Assembly (NCBI RefSeq): GCF_016863655.1
Contig: NZ_BOPH01000110.1
Span: 1-46,837 of the forward strand
DNA from: Virgisporangium ochraceum
Lineage (GTDB): Bacteria; Actinomycetota; Actinomycetes; Mycobacteriales; Micromonosporaceae
Length of the DNA stretch: 46,837 nucleotides
Direction: 5' to 3'
Shown: positions 30,021-38,366 of the stretch, piece by piece
How positions within the stretch are numbered: the first letter of the stretch is position 1
Layout: each line of letters starts with the position of its first letter
Position numbers and translations under genes: made by a program
Notes under the pieces: model-generated
The model's database searches: none
What the model was told of the DNA's origin: nothing
The model's input: the letters and a program-made list of their open reading frames with translations, nothing else

Positions 30021-31478
30021 CTACGCCGGGGCGCGGTGGGCGGCGACGTGCTCGGGCACCTGCCGCCGGCCGCCGCGGACGTCCCACAGGGCGGCCGCCA
30101 GCGCCACCACCACGAATGCCGTCGTCACCAGGAGGGCGGCGCGGAACGCGGCGGCGTAGTCGCCGCCGTTGGCGGTCAGGCGGTTGAAGAAGACCGCGCC
30201 CACCGCGGCGATGCCGGTCGCCGTGCCCACGCGTTGACCGGTCTGCAGGACGGCACCGGCGCTTCCGGCGCGGCGCACCGGCACCTCCGACAGCGTCAAC
30301 GTCTGGTTCGGGCTCACGACCAGGCCGCTGCCGAGGCCGGCCACCAGCAGCGGGACCGCCGTGGCCCAGCCGGCGCGGTGACCGGGAACGAGCGTCACCG
30401 CCACGTACGTCGCGACGAAGCCGACCGTCACCGCGACCAGACCGGCCGCGACGAGCGACCGCCCCAACCGGCCGACGAAGCGGCCACTCACGGCGGCGGC
30501 GACCGCCGAGCCGGCCGCGAACGGCGTCACCGACACGCCCGCGGCCAGCGCCGAGTAGCCCAGTCCGCTCTGCAGGTACAGCGTGTAGACGAAGAACAGC
30601 GTGGTGAACCCGGCGAAGTAGAGCAGCCCGATCAACGCGCCCAGCCCGTAGGAGCGCACGGCGAGCAGGTTCAGGTCCACGAGCGCCGTGCCCCGCCACG
30701 CGAAGCGCCGCTCCCACGCGACGAAACCGGCCAGCACCACGGCCGCGGCCGGGACCAGCAGCCACTTGTCCGTACCGGGCCACTCCCGCTCCTGCACGAG
30801 CGGGAGAAGGAGCAGCAGCACGCCGGTCCCGAGAAGGAGGACCCCGACCGGATCGAGCGACTCCCGACGGTGACCGGCCGGCGCGGAGCCGCGGACCGCC
30901 GACTCCCGGGTGCGCGACGCCGGCATCCACCGGTACCCGAGGACGATCGCCGCGACCCCGATCGGCACGTTGATGTAGAACACCCAGCGCCACCCGTCCT
31001 CGGCGCCGAACACCGCGATGAGCAGACCTCCGAGCAACGGGCCCACGGCCGCGGACACGCCGATGGTCGCGCCCAGCAGACCGAACGGCCGGCCCCGCTC
31101 CTCGGGCCGGAACAGCTGCTGGATGAGGCCCGACACCTGCGGGTTGACGATGCCGGCCGCGGCTCCCTGCACGAGGCGCGCCACGACCAGCCACAGTGGG
31201 CCCGTCGCGAGGCCGGCGGCCGCGCTGGCGACCGTGAACGCGGCCACCCCGACCACGAACACGCCGCGCCGGCCGCGGGCGTCCCCGATCCGGCCGGCCG
31301 GCACCAGCAGCAGACCGAAGGTCAGCGCGTAGCCCGACAGCACCCACTGGATCTCGCCCGGGCTGAGGTCGAGGTCGGCGCGGATGGCCGGCAGCGCGAT
31401 GTTCACGATGCTGACGTCCAGCAGCGTCGTGAACGCCGCGACGAGCGCGACCGACAACGCGTGCCACCGCCGTCTCAC
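30021..31478 (-). CDS. MFS transporter, DHA2 type (485 aa)
   Basis: Motifs include ALVAAFTTLLDVSIVNIALP (helix 1), IQWVLSGYALTFGLLLVPAG, motif A RIGDARGRRGVF, and motif C as AVGPLLGGLLIAVFG. Fourteen hydrophobic segments fit DHA2. The GTG start overlaps the stop of the beta-glycosidase gene (GTGA), so the two are translated from one transcript. An exporter-type carrier next to an intracellular glycosidase could move a glycosylated compound or its aglycone. This resembles self-resistance or glycoside-processing pairs in actinomycetes (inference). Only the last third of a much longer open frame here is real; the rest is a shadow of the glycosidase gene. Confidence 0.9.
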   Translation of the reverse strand: MRRRWHALSVALVAAFTTLLDVSIVNIALPAIRADLDLSPGEIQWVLSGYALTFGLLLVPAGRIGDARGRRGVFVVGVAAFTVASAAAGLATGPLWLVVARLVQGAAAGIVNPQVSGLIQQLFRPEERGRPFGLLGATIGVSAAVGPLLGGLLIAVFGAEDGWRWVFYINVPIGVAAIVLGYRWMPASRTRESAVRGSAPAGHRRESLDPVGVLLLGTGVLLLLLPLVQEREWPGTDKWLLVPAAAVVLAGFVAWERRFAWRGTALVDLNLLAVRSYGLGALIGLLYFAGFTTLFFVYTLYLQSGLGYSALAAGVSVTPFAAGSAVAAAVSGRFVGRLGRSLVAAGLVAVTVGFVATYVAVTLVPGHRAGWATAVPLLVAGLGSGLVVSPNQTLTLSEVPVRRAGSAGAVLQTGQRVGTATGIAAVGAVFFNRLTANGGDYAAAFRAALLVTTAFVVVALAAALWDVRGGRRQVPEHVAAHRAPA

Positions 31479-33640
31479 CCGGGCGTGGTGATCTCGAACG
31501 TCGTCGCGAGCGACGCCGTGGAGTCGCCGCCGACGTAGACGTCGAAGACGGAGTCGTCGAGGACCCGGTCGCGGACGGCGGCGTGCCAGTAGCTCCGGTG
31601 CTCCGGGGTCACGGCGAACTCCACGCGTTCGGAGGCGCCGCCGTCGAGAACGACGCGCCGGAAGCCCTTCAGCTCGCGGACCGGGCGTGACGCCCGGCCG
31701 TGGCGCTGGTGCAGGTACAGCTGCACGACCTCGGGCGCCGTGACGCCGGAGGTGTTGGTGACCGTCACCGACACCCGCACGTCGTCGCCGTCGACGGTGG
31801 CCGTCAGGTCGGAGTAGCCGAACCGGCCGTAGCTCAGCCCGTGGCCGAACGGGAACAACGGCGTGCTCTCCTCGTCCCAGTAGCGGCGCGCCTGGTTCTG
31901 CGGCTCGTGCGAGACCGTATGCGAGTACGTCATCGGAATCTGGCCGACGGTACGGGGCCAGCTGAACGGCAGCTTCCCGCCCGGGGACACGGCGCCGAAC
32001 AGCAGGTCGGCGACGGCGTTGCCGCCCTGGGTGCCGGGGTACCAGATGTCGAGGATCGCCGGCACGTGCGCGGCGGCCCAGCGCAGGTCGAGCGGGCGTC
32101 CGTTCATCAGCAGCAGCACGGTGGGCGTGCCGGTCGCGACGACCGCCTTCAACAGGTCCAGCTGCCGGCCGGGCGGGTCGAGCGACGACCGCGACGCCGC
32201 CTCGCCGATCATGTTCTGCCACTCGCCGAGCACGACGACCGCGACGTCGGCCGCCGTGGCGACCTCGACCGCCTCGGCGAAGGCGGCGTCGGCGTCGAAG
32301 CCCTCCGGGTCCTCGGGCCGGTTGCCGCCGAACATGTCGAACATCGACGGGAAGACCCGTTGCGCGACCGGGATCCCGCGCGCGTACGTCACCCGGTCTC
32401 CGGCGACCCGCCGGATGCCGTCGAGAACGGTCACCGTCTCGTCGAGGTCGAAGTCGAAGACCCAGGGACCGAGGGTGTCGCGTTTCGAGTCCGCCAGCGG
32501 CCCGATCACCGCGACCGACCGGTCGGGCGCCAGCGGCAGGAGGCCGCCCTCGTTGCGCAGCAGCACGGCCGACCGTTGCGCGGCCTCGCGGGCCGCCTCG
32601 CGGTGTGCGGGGTCGGCGAGCGTCACGCGGGCGAGGTCCTCGTCGACGTACGGGTTGTCGAACAGGCCCAGGCGCTGCTTCGCCTCCAGGATCCGCCGGA
32701 CGGCCGTGTCGATGACGTCGGCGGGCACGTCGGTGTCGGGCAGGTGGTCGTAGGCCGGGTCGGAGATCGCCATCTCCAGGTCGACGCCGGCGGTCACGGC
32801 CCGCGCGGCGGCGTCGGGCAGGTCCTTCGCGAAGCCGTGCGTCACCAGGTTGCGGACCGCGTTGGCGTCGCTGACCACGAAGCCCCGGAAACCCCACGTG
32901 TCCCGCAGCACGGTGGTGAACAGCCAGTGGCTGCCCGACGCGGGGACGCCGTTGAGGTCCATGTACGCGGTCATGATGTTCCCGGCGCCGGCCTCGACCG
33001 CCGCCCGGAACGGCTCGAAGTAGACGTTCCACAGCTCGTACTCGGAGATGTTCGCCTCGTCGTAGTCGCGGCCACCGACCGCGGCGCCGTAGCCGGCGAA
33101 GTGCTTGGGTCCCGCGATGAGGTCCCGCTGGAAACCGCGGACCTGAGCGGCCGCGACGGCCGCGCCCAGGAACGGGTCCTCCCCCGCGCCCTCGATGATG
33201 CGGCCCCACCGGGGGTCGCGGGCGATGTCGACCATCGGCGCGAACGTCAGGTGGATGCCGACCGCGCGGGCCTCGCGGGCGGCGACGGCCTGGCCGCGCT
33301 CGATGAGGTCGGTGTCCCACGACGCGGCCATCGCGATCGGCACCGGGAAGATGGTGCGCAGCCCGTGGATGACGTCGAACCCGAACAGCAGCGGCACCCC
33401 GCCGCCCTCCAGGGCCAGGCGCTGCAACCGGTTCGTCTCGGCCGGGTCGGTGACGAACAGGAGCGAGCCCGCCCCGCCGCGGGCGAGTGCCGCCTCCACC
33501 GCGTGCGGCTGCTCCTCGCGGTCGACGCCGGGCGCCGGCTCGGTGTCACCGGTGTCCGGGAGCGTGAAGTAGAAGTACTGCGTCAGCTGGCCGGCCTTCT
33601 CCGCTGGCGTCATCCGGCCGAGGAGCTCCTCGATGTCCAC
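31475..33640 (-). CDS. Glycoside hydrolase family 3 beta-glycosidase, BglX-like (721 aa)
   Basis: The (beta/alpha)8 domain (about 1-330) includes GFDVIHGLRTIFPVPIAMAA, GIHLTFAPMVDIARDPRWGR and KHFAGYGA; the nucleophile Asp is in FVVSDANAV. The alpha/beta sandwich (about 360-570) has VAVIGPLADSKRDTLGPW and the likely acid/base Glu region GEWQNMIGEAASRSSL. A fibronectin III-like domain (about 620-715) ends the protein. This is the full BglX-type three-domain form. There is no signal peptide, so it acts in the cytoplasm on imported glucosides or other beta-glycosides. The start is GTG, with GAGGTG upstream inside a short membrane-protein remnant. It is co-transcribed with the MFS gene. Confidence 0.95.
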   Translation of the reverse strand: MDIEELLGRMTPAEKAGQLTQYFYFTLPDTGDTEPAPGVDREEQPHAVEAALARGGAGSLLFVTDPAETNRLQRLALEGGGVPLLFGFDVIHGLRTIFPVPIAMAASWDTDLIERGQAVAAREARAVGIHLTFAPMVDIARDPRWGRIIEGAGEDPFLGAAVAAAQVRGFQRDLIAGPKHFAGYGAAVGGRDYDEANISEYELWNVYFEPFRAAVEAGAGNIMTAYMDLNGVPASGSHWLFTTVLRDTWGFRGFVVSDANAVRNLVTHGFAKDLPDAAARAVTAGVDLEMAISDPAYDHLPDTDVPADVIDTAVRRILEAKQRLGLFDNPYVDEDLARVTLADPAHREAAREAAQRSAVLLRNEGGLLPLAPDRSVAVIGPLADSKRDTLGPWVFDFDLDETVTVLDGIRRVAGDRVTYARGIPVAQRVFPSMFDMFGGNRPEDPEGFDADAAFAEAVEVATAADVAVVVLGEWQNMIGEAASRSSLDPPGRQLDLLKAVVATGTPTVLLLMNGRPLDLRWAAAHVPAILDIWYPGTQGGNAVADLLFGAVSPGGKLPFSWPRTVGQIPMTYSHTVSHEPQNQARRYWDEESTPLFPFGHGLSYGRFGYSDLTATVDGDDVRVSVTVTNTSGVTAPEVVQLYLHQRHGRASRPVRELKGFRRVVLDGGASERVEFAVTPEHRSYWHAAVRDRVLDDSVFDVYVGGDSTASLATTFEITTPG

Positions 33641-33644
33641 GCCG

Positions 33645-33773
33645 TCACCTCACCTTCCTGATCGGGAGCACGACGAGCGCGCCGATCAGCGCCGCCACGC
33701 CGGCGCTGTAGAGCAGAAGATCGTAATTCTGGTTGCCGGCGCTCGAAACCGCCAGCGGTGCCGTGCCGATCAC
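33645..33773 (-). pseudogene. C-terminal remnant of a membrane transporter, or a one-helix small protein (42 codons)
   Basis: On the minus strand a frame ending 4 nt before the glycosidase start reads NYDLLLYSAGVAALIGALVV then LPIRKVR and stop. A short polar stretch, one hydrophobic helix and a basic tail are typical of the last helix of MFS carriers. Its tight spacing to the glycosidase start suggests it was once a full upstream gene of the operon. The rest is missing: upstream lies a long inverted repeat at 33799-33872. A GTG at 33773 could alternatively start an intact 42-residue membrane peptide. Confidence 0.45.
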
Positions 33774-33798
33774 GGGGGCCGACCCGGAACCCGACCAA

Positions 33799-33872
33799 GA
33801 TCGAAAGTGGTGGCGACTTTTCGCGGTCCGCCCCTCGCCCGAAACAGCAGAAAGTCGCCAGCACTTTCGATC
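33799..33872. repeat. Long intergenic inverted repeat (22-bp arms, 30-nt loop)
   Basis: Arms at 33799-33820 and 33851-33872 match in 21 of 22 positions; the left arm begins GATCGAAAGTGGTGGCGACT. It lies between divergent genes, so it is not a terminator. Its arm shares the pattern GATC-N3/4-AGT-N2-TGGC with the element at 14135-14213, and its size is nearly the same. Confidence 0.8.
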
Positions 33873-33973
33873 ATCCGGTCATCAGCTGACCGCGCGGCCC
33901 GGCGATTCGGTCGATACGCCCTACTCCACCACCGTGGCGTTATCCGCCGGTGTCGCTGGGTATCGGGGTTGGC

Positions 33974-35443
33974 ATGTCGACCCCGCGGTTCGTGGTGCAA
34001 CGGCACCGGGCGCGTCGGTTGCACTACGACTTCCGGTTGGAGGTCGACGGTGTCCTCGTGAGCTGGGCGGTGCCGAAGGGCCCGACGCTCGACCCGTCGG
34101 TGCGGCGGGCCGCGTACAAGGTCGACGACCATCCCCTGGAGTACATCGACTTCGAGGGCGTCATCCCGGCCGGCACCTACGGCGGCGGCGACGTCATCGT
34201 CTGGGACGCCGGCACGTGGGAGCCGGCGAGACCGCCCACCGACGGCGAGTACCACGTGGACCTGTTCGGAGAGAAGCTGCGCGGCCGGTTCGTGCTCGTG
34301 CGCACCGGCCGCGGTTCATCCGGACGGTCGTCCCGTCGGGAGGACTGGCTGCTGCTGCACAAGAACGACGGATTCGCCGTCGACGGGTGGGACGCCGAGG
34401 ACCATCCCCGCTCCGTCCTCAGTGGACGCACCAGCGACGAGGTCAAGGCCGACCCCGACCGTCTGTGGCGGTCGGACCTCCCGGCGGCGCGGGCGTCGGT
34501 TCCGCTCAAGCCGTCGCCGGTCGCGGCCTCGCCCGAGGAGCTGGGACACCTGGACGCGCTGCGCACGCGGGGCACGTGGCGGGTCTTCGGCCGCGAGCTG
34601 GCGGTGACCAACCTCGACAAGGTGCTGTTCCCCGGCGGCGTCACCAAGCGCGACCTCCTGCGGTACGCCGCGCGGATCGCGCCGACCGTGCTGCCGTACC
34701 TGACCCGGCGCGCGCTGAACATGCACCGGTTCCCGCAGGGCGCGCAGGCCAAGGGCTTCTGGCACCGGGAGGTGCCGACCCACGCGCCGGAGTGGCTGCC
34801 CCGGTGGACCGATCCCGACGGGACCCACACGTACCTCGTCGTCGACGAGCCGGCCGCACTGGTGTGGGCGGCCAACTTCGGGGCGCTGGAGTGGCACGCG
34901 TGGACGTCCCGGGTCGACGCGCCGGACCGTCCGACGTACGCGCTCATCGACCTGGACCCGGGCGGCGGCACCGACTGGCAGGACCTGCTGACCCTGGCGC
35001 GCCTGCACCGCACCGCGTTCGAACACCTCGGGCTGTGCGCCCGGGCCAAGGTGACCGGCCGCCGCGGCATCCAGATCTGGGTGCCGATCCGGCCCGGTCC
35101 GGACTTCGCCGCCACCCGGGCGTGGGTGGAGCAGCTCTCGCGTACCGTCGGCGCGGTGGTCCCCGAACTGGTGAGCTGGAAGTGGCAGGTGAACGAGCGC
35201 GGTGGCCGCGCGCGCCTGGACTACACGCAGAACGCCGTCAACAAGACCCTCGTCGCGCCCTACAGCCCGCGGGCTGCCGCCGGCGCGCCCGTCTCCGCGC
35301 CCATCGACTGGGACGAGCTCGACGACCCCGACCTGCGCCCCGACGCTTTCACCATCCGGACCCTCCCCGCGCGCGTCGCCGAGCGCGGCGACCTGTTCGC
35401 CGACCTCCTCACCCACCCGCAACGCCTGCCGGCCCTGACATGA
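33974..35443 (+). CDS. LigD-like protein: 3'-phosphoesterase plus primase-polymerase domains, no ligase (489 aa)
   Basis: Residues 1-150 are the LigD-type 3'-phosphoesterase: VVQRHRARRLHYDFRLEVDG, WAVPKGP, DDHPLEYIDFEG and GTYGGGDVIVWD. Residues about 205-480 are the archaeo-eukaryotic-primase-like polymerase domain, with catalytic Asps in LIDLDPGGG and the loop VTGRRGIQIWVPI. This is two of the three activities of bacterial NHEJ LigD, but in the order PE then Pol and without the ATP-dependent ligase. It would process and fill DNA ends for a ligase encoded elsewhere; no Ku gene is in this window. The ATG at 33974 gives the conserved start. The next gene overlaps by 4 nt. Confidence 0.93.
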   Translation: MSTPRFVVQRHRARRLHYDFRLEVDGVLVSWAVPKGPTLDPSVRRAAYKVDDHPLEYIDFEGVIPAGTYGGGDVIVWDAGTWEPARPPTDGEYHVDLFGEKLRGRFVLVRTGRGSSGRSSRREDWLLLHKNDGFAVDGWDAEDHPRSVLSGRTSDEVKADPDRLWRSDLPAARASVPLKPSPVAASPEELGHLDALRTRGTWRVFGRELAVTNLDKVLFPGGVTKRDLLRYAARIAPTVLPYLTRRALNMHRFPQGAQAKGFWHREVPTHAPEWLPRWTDPDGTHTYLVVDEPAALVWAANFGALEWHAWTSRVDAPDRPTYALIDLDPGGGTDWQDLLTLARLHRTAFEHLGLCARAKVTGRRGIQIWVPIRPGPDFAATRAWVEQLSRTVGAVVPELVSWKWQVNERGGRARLDYTQNAVNKTLVAPYSPRAAAGAPVSAPIDWDELDDPDLRPDAFTIRTLPARVAERGDLFADLLTHPQRLPALT

Positions 35444-35871
35444 CCGCGCGCGTGTCCCTCGACGACCTCGGCGCCTGGCTGCTGAAGGCCAACGGCGACC
35501 ACTCCGACGTCGCGGAGCGGGCCGCCCGCCGCGACGACGTGGCACGGTGGTGCGTCCAGCGCTCCTACCGCACCGCCCTCATGGCGCCCGGGCAGCCGGT
35601 GCTGCTGTGGGTCAGCGGCAGCCGCCGGGTCACACCGGGCGTCTGGGCCGTCGGGACGCTCACCGGTCGGGTGTCCACAGGGGACGGTCGGCGGCAGCAC
35701 GTCCCGGTGGCCCTGCGGTGGCTCGAGGAACCCGTCCCCCGTGACGCGCTACGGACCGACCCGCGCCTGGGCGACCTCGAGGTGCTCCGCCAGCCGATGG
35801 CGGCCAACCCGTCCGTCGCCACCCGCGCGGAGTACGAGGCGATCCGCGCGCACCTGTCACCGTCTCCGTAG
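35440..35871 (+). CDS. EVE/PUA-like domain protein (143 aa)
   Basis: The ATG overlaps the LigD-like stop (ATGA), so the two proteins are made together. The pattern ARWCVQRSYRTALMAPGQPV then LLWVSGSRRVTPGVWAVGTL, with GDGRRQHVPVALRWLEEPVP, resembles EVE domains. These are PUA-related modules that recognise modified bases in DNA or RNA. The family call is from motif impression only and needs a profile search. If correct, a reader of modified DNA coupled to an end-processing polymerase is notable. It overlaps the convergent membrane protease gene by 15 nt. Confidence 0.6.
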   Translation: MTARVSLDDLGAWLLKANGDHSDVAERAARRDDVARWCVQRSYRTALMAPGQPVLLWVSGSRRVTPGVWAVGTLTGRVSTGDGRRQHVPVALRWLEEPVPRDALRTDPRLGDLEVLRQPMAANPSVATRAEYEAIRAHLSPSP

Positions 35872-37026
35872 GGGCGCGACGACGACGGCGACGTGCGGCC
35901 ACAGCACGAGCGCCGCGACCACCGCCGCGTACCAGAACGACGGTGCGCCGGGACCGGCCGCGAGACCGTCGAGCACGTACCGCACGACGACGGCCGCCGC
36001 CGGTACGTAGAAGCCGACGAGATAGGCGGCGGCCACGGCGAACCCGGCCAGCCACACCCACCGGAACCAGGCACCTACCGCCAGGTCGCGCGGGTTCGCG
36101 CGGTCGAGCTCGGCGCGCCCGTCGGCGTCCAAGCGGCGCAACGCGCGGCGCAGCAGCAGCGTCTTGACCCGCCACAGGTTCAGCGTTCCCGTGGCGATCA
36201 CCAGCACCGCGTACAGGTCGGTGCGCAGGAACACCATCGCCTGCCAGCCGACGGTCAGCAGCTTGGCCAGCAGCAGTCCCCGGACGAGCGCGAGCACCCA
36301 CGGCGAGGGTGCCCACAGGCCCGCGCCCGCGGCCGCCAGCGCGCCGGTCAACGCGGCGAGCACGACGCCGTCGACGGCGAGGCCGGCGAGCACCGGACCG
36401 TAGCGCCCGCGCCGGGGCAGGCGCCAGAGCTGACTGAGGTCGGTCTCGAACACCACGAAGTAGAGGCGGCGGTCGACGCCGAAGCGGGCGGGCACGCCGG
36501 CGGCGGCCGCGGCCAGCCAGTGCCAGCACTCGTGGACGGCGGTCGACAGCGTCGTCAGGGCCAGGAACACGACCAGGCTGAGACCCACGTCGTCGGACAC
36601 GAAGGCGTCCGACGGCCGGGGCATCAGTCCCGGATCCCACGCGAACGCGACGGCGACGGCCACGTAGGACAGGCCGTAGCAGGTCCAGGCGACGCGCCCG
36701 AAGAGCGGGCGGAACAGCGGCCCGCTGCGCCACCCGGACAGGTGCACGGCCGCCGTACGGTGCCCCCCTTCCGGACTCTCGTCGTCGACGAAGCCGACCT
36801 TCCGCAGCGTCTCCACGAACGCGGCGACGTCGACCGGTTCGCCCGCGACGCGCTCGGCCGCGGCGGCGGCCTCGCCCACCGTCGCGCCGTCGCGGAGCGC
36901 GCGGATCACCACGGCGCCGACCGGTGGGACCGCGATGAACCGCCCGACGGCCGGGTCGCCGACGACGACGCGCCCGCCCTCCTCCAGGAAGCTCAGCTCC
37001 TTGAGCGCGACCGTCGAACTATCCAT
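35857..37026 (-). CDS. Membrane HExxH (M50/site-2-type) protease with N-terminal PqqD-like domain (389 aa)
   Basis: Residues 1-90 form a small winged-helix/PqqD-like domain (RVVVGDPAVGRFIAVPPVGA, then helices, VETLRKVGFVDD), the type of module that binds RiPP leader peptides. About seven to eight hydrophobic segments follow. The zinc motif HECWH (165-169) lies in a membrane helix, and AVDG near residue 219 fits the third ligand Asp of M50 proteases. It therefore resembles intramembrane or peptide-maturing metalloproteases. It starts 8 nt inside the end of the ThiF-like gene, so the two are coupled, and is third in the order precursor, ThiF, protease. I infer that it cleaves and perhaps releases the modified peptide. 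Confidence 0.85.
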   Translation of the reverse strand: MDSSTVALKELSFLEEGGRVVVGDPAVGRFIAVPPVGAVVIRALRDGATVGEAAAAAERVAGEPVDVAAFVETLRKVGFVDDESPEGGHRTAAVHLSGWRSGPLFRPLFGRVAWTCYGLSYVAVAVAFAWDPGLMPRPSDAFVSDDVGLSLVVFLALTTLSTAVHECWHWLAAAAAGVPARFGVDRRLYFVVFETDLSQLWRLPRRGRYGPVLAGLAVDGVVLAALTGALAAAGAGLWAPSPWVLALVRGLLLAKLLTVGWQAMVFLRTDLYAVLVIATGTLNLWRVKTLLLRRALRRLDADGRAELDRANPRDLAVGAWFRWVWLAGFAVAAAYLVGFYVPAAAVVVRYVLDGLAAGPGAPSFWYAAVVAALVLWPHVAVVVAPLRRR

Positions 37027-38146
37027 CGCCGAGCCCGCCGCAGACCGGGCATCCGGCGTCGCGGTCGAAGCGGTCCACGTGCGGCACGAGCCCGTCGTCG
37101 AGCCGGACGGTCACCCGGGCACCGGCCGCCTGCGGCGCCTGGAACCCGGTGAGCAACCGGACCACCTCCAGGCTCACCAGCGAACCCGCCAGCATCACCA
37201 GCGACGCCGTGGACGGGTTGGGCCGGTGCAGCCGCGCGGCGAGGTCGTACTCGGCCGACGCCCGGTCCGGTGGCTGGCGGCGGCGCAGTCCACTGTCGAC
37301 ACACGACAGGCACGCCGAGCGTCCCGGCAGCACCGACCCGTACCGGACGCCGAACGGACCGACACCCGCGTGCACCGACGGCACCCGGCGCGGCGTCGCT
37401 GCCTCGCCGACCCGCAGCCCCACGTCCGACGGCACGTCGATGGCGCAGACCACCACGTCGACGCCGTCGAGCAGGTCGGCGACGTCGTCGGCGCAGCGCA
37501 CCCGGCGCATCACCCCGTTCGCCGTCGTGGTCGGGTGGACCTCGTCGATCCACTCCACGGCCCGCTCGACCTTGGGACGCCCGAGGTCCGCGCGCCGGTA
37601 CAGGAACTGCCGGGCCAGGTTGCCGACGGCGACCGTGTCGTGGTCGACGATCGTGACGCCGCCCACTCCCATCCCGCACAGTGCCTGCACGACCGCCGAC
37701 CCGATGCCGCCGGCACCCAGCTGCAGGACGTGCGCGCCGCGCAACCGTCGGACGAAGTCGGCCCGTCCCCGCTCCAGCGACGCGAACGACGAGAAGAACG
37801 CGAGCGTGCTGGCGTGGCGCTCGGGGTCCTCACCGGGCTCCAGCGACGCCGTCGCGCCGTCCTCCACGAGCCCGAGCCCGTCGAGCGTCGCGATCGCGGC
37901 GTCGATGCTCTCGTCGGCCGCGACATCCCCCCGTTCGACGAGCGCCGCGTGCACCGCGGAGAGCTGGCGCCGCCCGGCCGCCAGCTCCTCCAGCAGCCGC
38001 TCGACCCGGCCGTCCGGGTCGGCGAGGCGCACCGTGCGGGCAGGGTCGAACATCACCAGCAGCGACGTGCCGACCCGCCGCCAGGAGCACTCCTTGAGAA
38101 CCACGGAGCGGCCGGTGGCGAGCGGCACGCCGGCGTGCCTGTTCAT
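37019..38146 (-). CDS. ThiF/E1-like adenylating enzyme with N-terminal RiPP-recognition-type domain (375 aa)
   Basis: Residues 15-95 look like a winged-helix recognition element (VVLKECSWRRVGTSLLVMFD, ELAAGRRQLSAVHAALVE, IATLDGLGLVEDG), as at the N-terminus of ocin-ThiF and MccB-type proteins. The E1 domain begins at 137: ATP loop GAGGIG (144-149), Asp168/Asp170 in IVDHDTVAVGNLARQFLY, then GRPKVERAVEW with Lys192. All of these are intact, so adenylation of a peptide carboxylate is likely. Cys279/282 and Cys366/369 make two CxxC pairs for structural zinc. The gene begins 13 nt after the precursor peptide stop. The chemistry after adenylation is unknown; no YcaO partner exists here. Confidence 0.9.
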   Translation of the reverse strand: MNRHAGVPLATGRSVVLKECSWRRVGTSLLVMFDPARTVRLADPDGRVERLLEELAAGRRQLSAVHAALVERGDVAADESIDAAIATLDGLGLVEDGATASLEPGEDPERHASTLAFFSSFASLERGRADFVRRLRGAHVLQLGAGGIGSAVVQALCGMGVGGVTIVDHDTVAVGNLARQFLYRRADLGRPKVERAVEWIDEVHPTTTANGVMRRVRCADDVADLLDGVDVVVCAIDVPSDVGLRVGEAATPRRVPSVHAGVGPFGVRYGSVLPGRSACLSCVDSGLRRRQPPDRASAEYDLAARLHRPNPSTASLVMLAGSLVSLEVVRLLTGFQAPQAAGARVTVRLDDGLVPHVDRFDRDAGCPVCGGLGDG

Positions 38147-38159
38147 CCGGTGGCGCCGG

Positions 38160-38219
38160 TCAGCACCACACGATGTCGGTCGTCTTCACCGGCTCGATCT
38201 CTTCGACCTCGATCGTCAT
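38160..38219 (-). CDS. Putative RiPP precursor peptide, 19 aa, ending Trp-Cys
   Basis: The sequence is MTIEVEEIEPVKTTDIVWC. The ribosome-binding site AGGGGAG with a 7-nt spacer is one of the strongest in the window, which argues for real, abundant translation of such a short frame. The N-terminal two thirds are acidic and could be the leader; the hydrophobic end, IVWC, could be the core. It is the first gene before the ThiF-like enzyme and the M50-type protease, the standard place for a precursor. A C-terminal Cys next to an E1-type enzyme suggests that the terminal carboxylate or thiol is modified (inference). It is too short for most gene finders. Confidence 0.7.
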   Translation of the reverse strand: MTIEVEEIEPVKTTDIVWC

Positions 38220-38366
38220 CTCGTGACTCCCCTCTGTCAGGACCGTCCGCCGGCACGTCCGCGCCGGCGGAGACGATCCTGCAGCAGCGACGCGGGTGGG
38301 TCGCGAATTCCAAACGATCCCATACGTCGATGTACGCTCGGGCCCCGACAGAGGACGGAGGGCCCG
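38220..38366. promoter_or_regulatory. Divergent promoter region between the RiPP genes and the STAND regulator
   Basis: This 147-nt region separates the precursor and regulator starts. Its middle (38304-38340) is the least GC-rich part. TACGCT at 38333 fits a -10 for the regulator; no good -35 is seen. CATACGTCGATGTACG (38321-38336) is an imperfect palindrome and a possible operator. A CGCCGGCG-type hairpin-forming stretch lies near 38250-38270. Boundaries are tentative. Confidence 0.35.

Noticed and set aside
31479..33320. Upstream two thirds of the long minus-strand frame that ends as the MFS gene at 30021.
   Set aside because: It has no domain content and overlaps the glycosidase coding sequence; the MFS protein clearly begins at the GTG overlapping the glycosidase stop.
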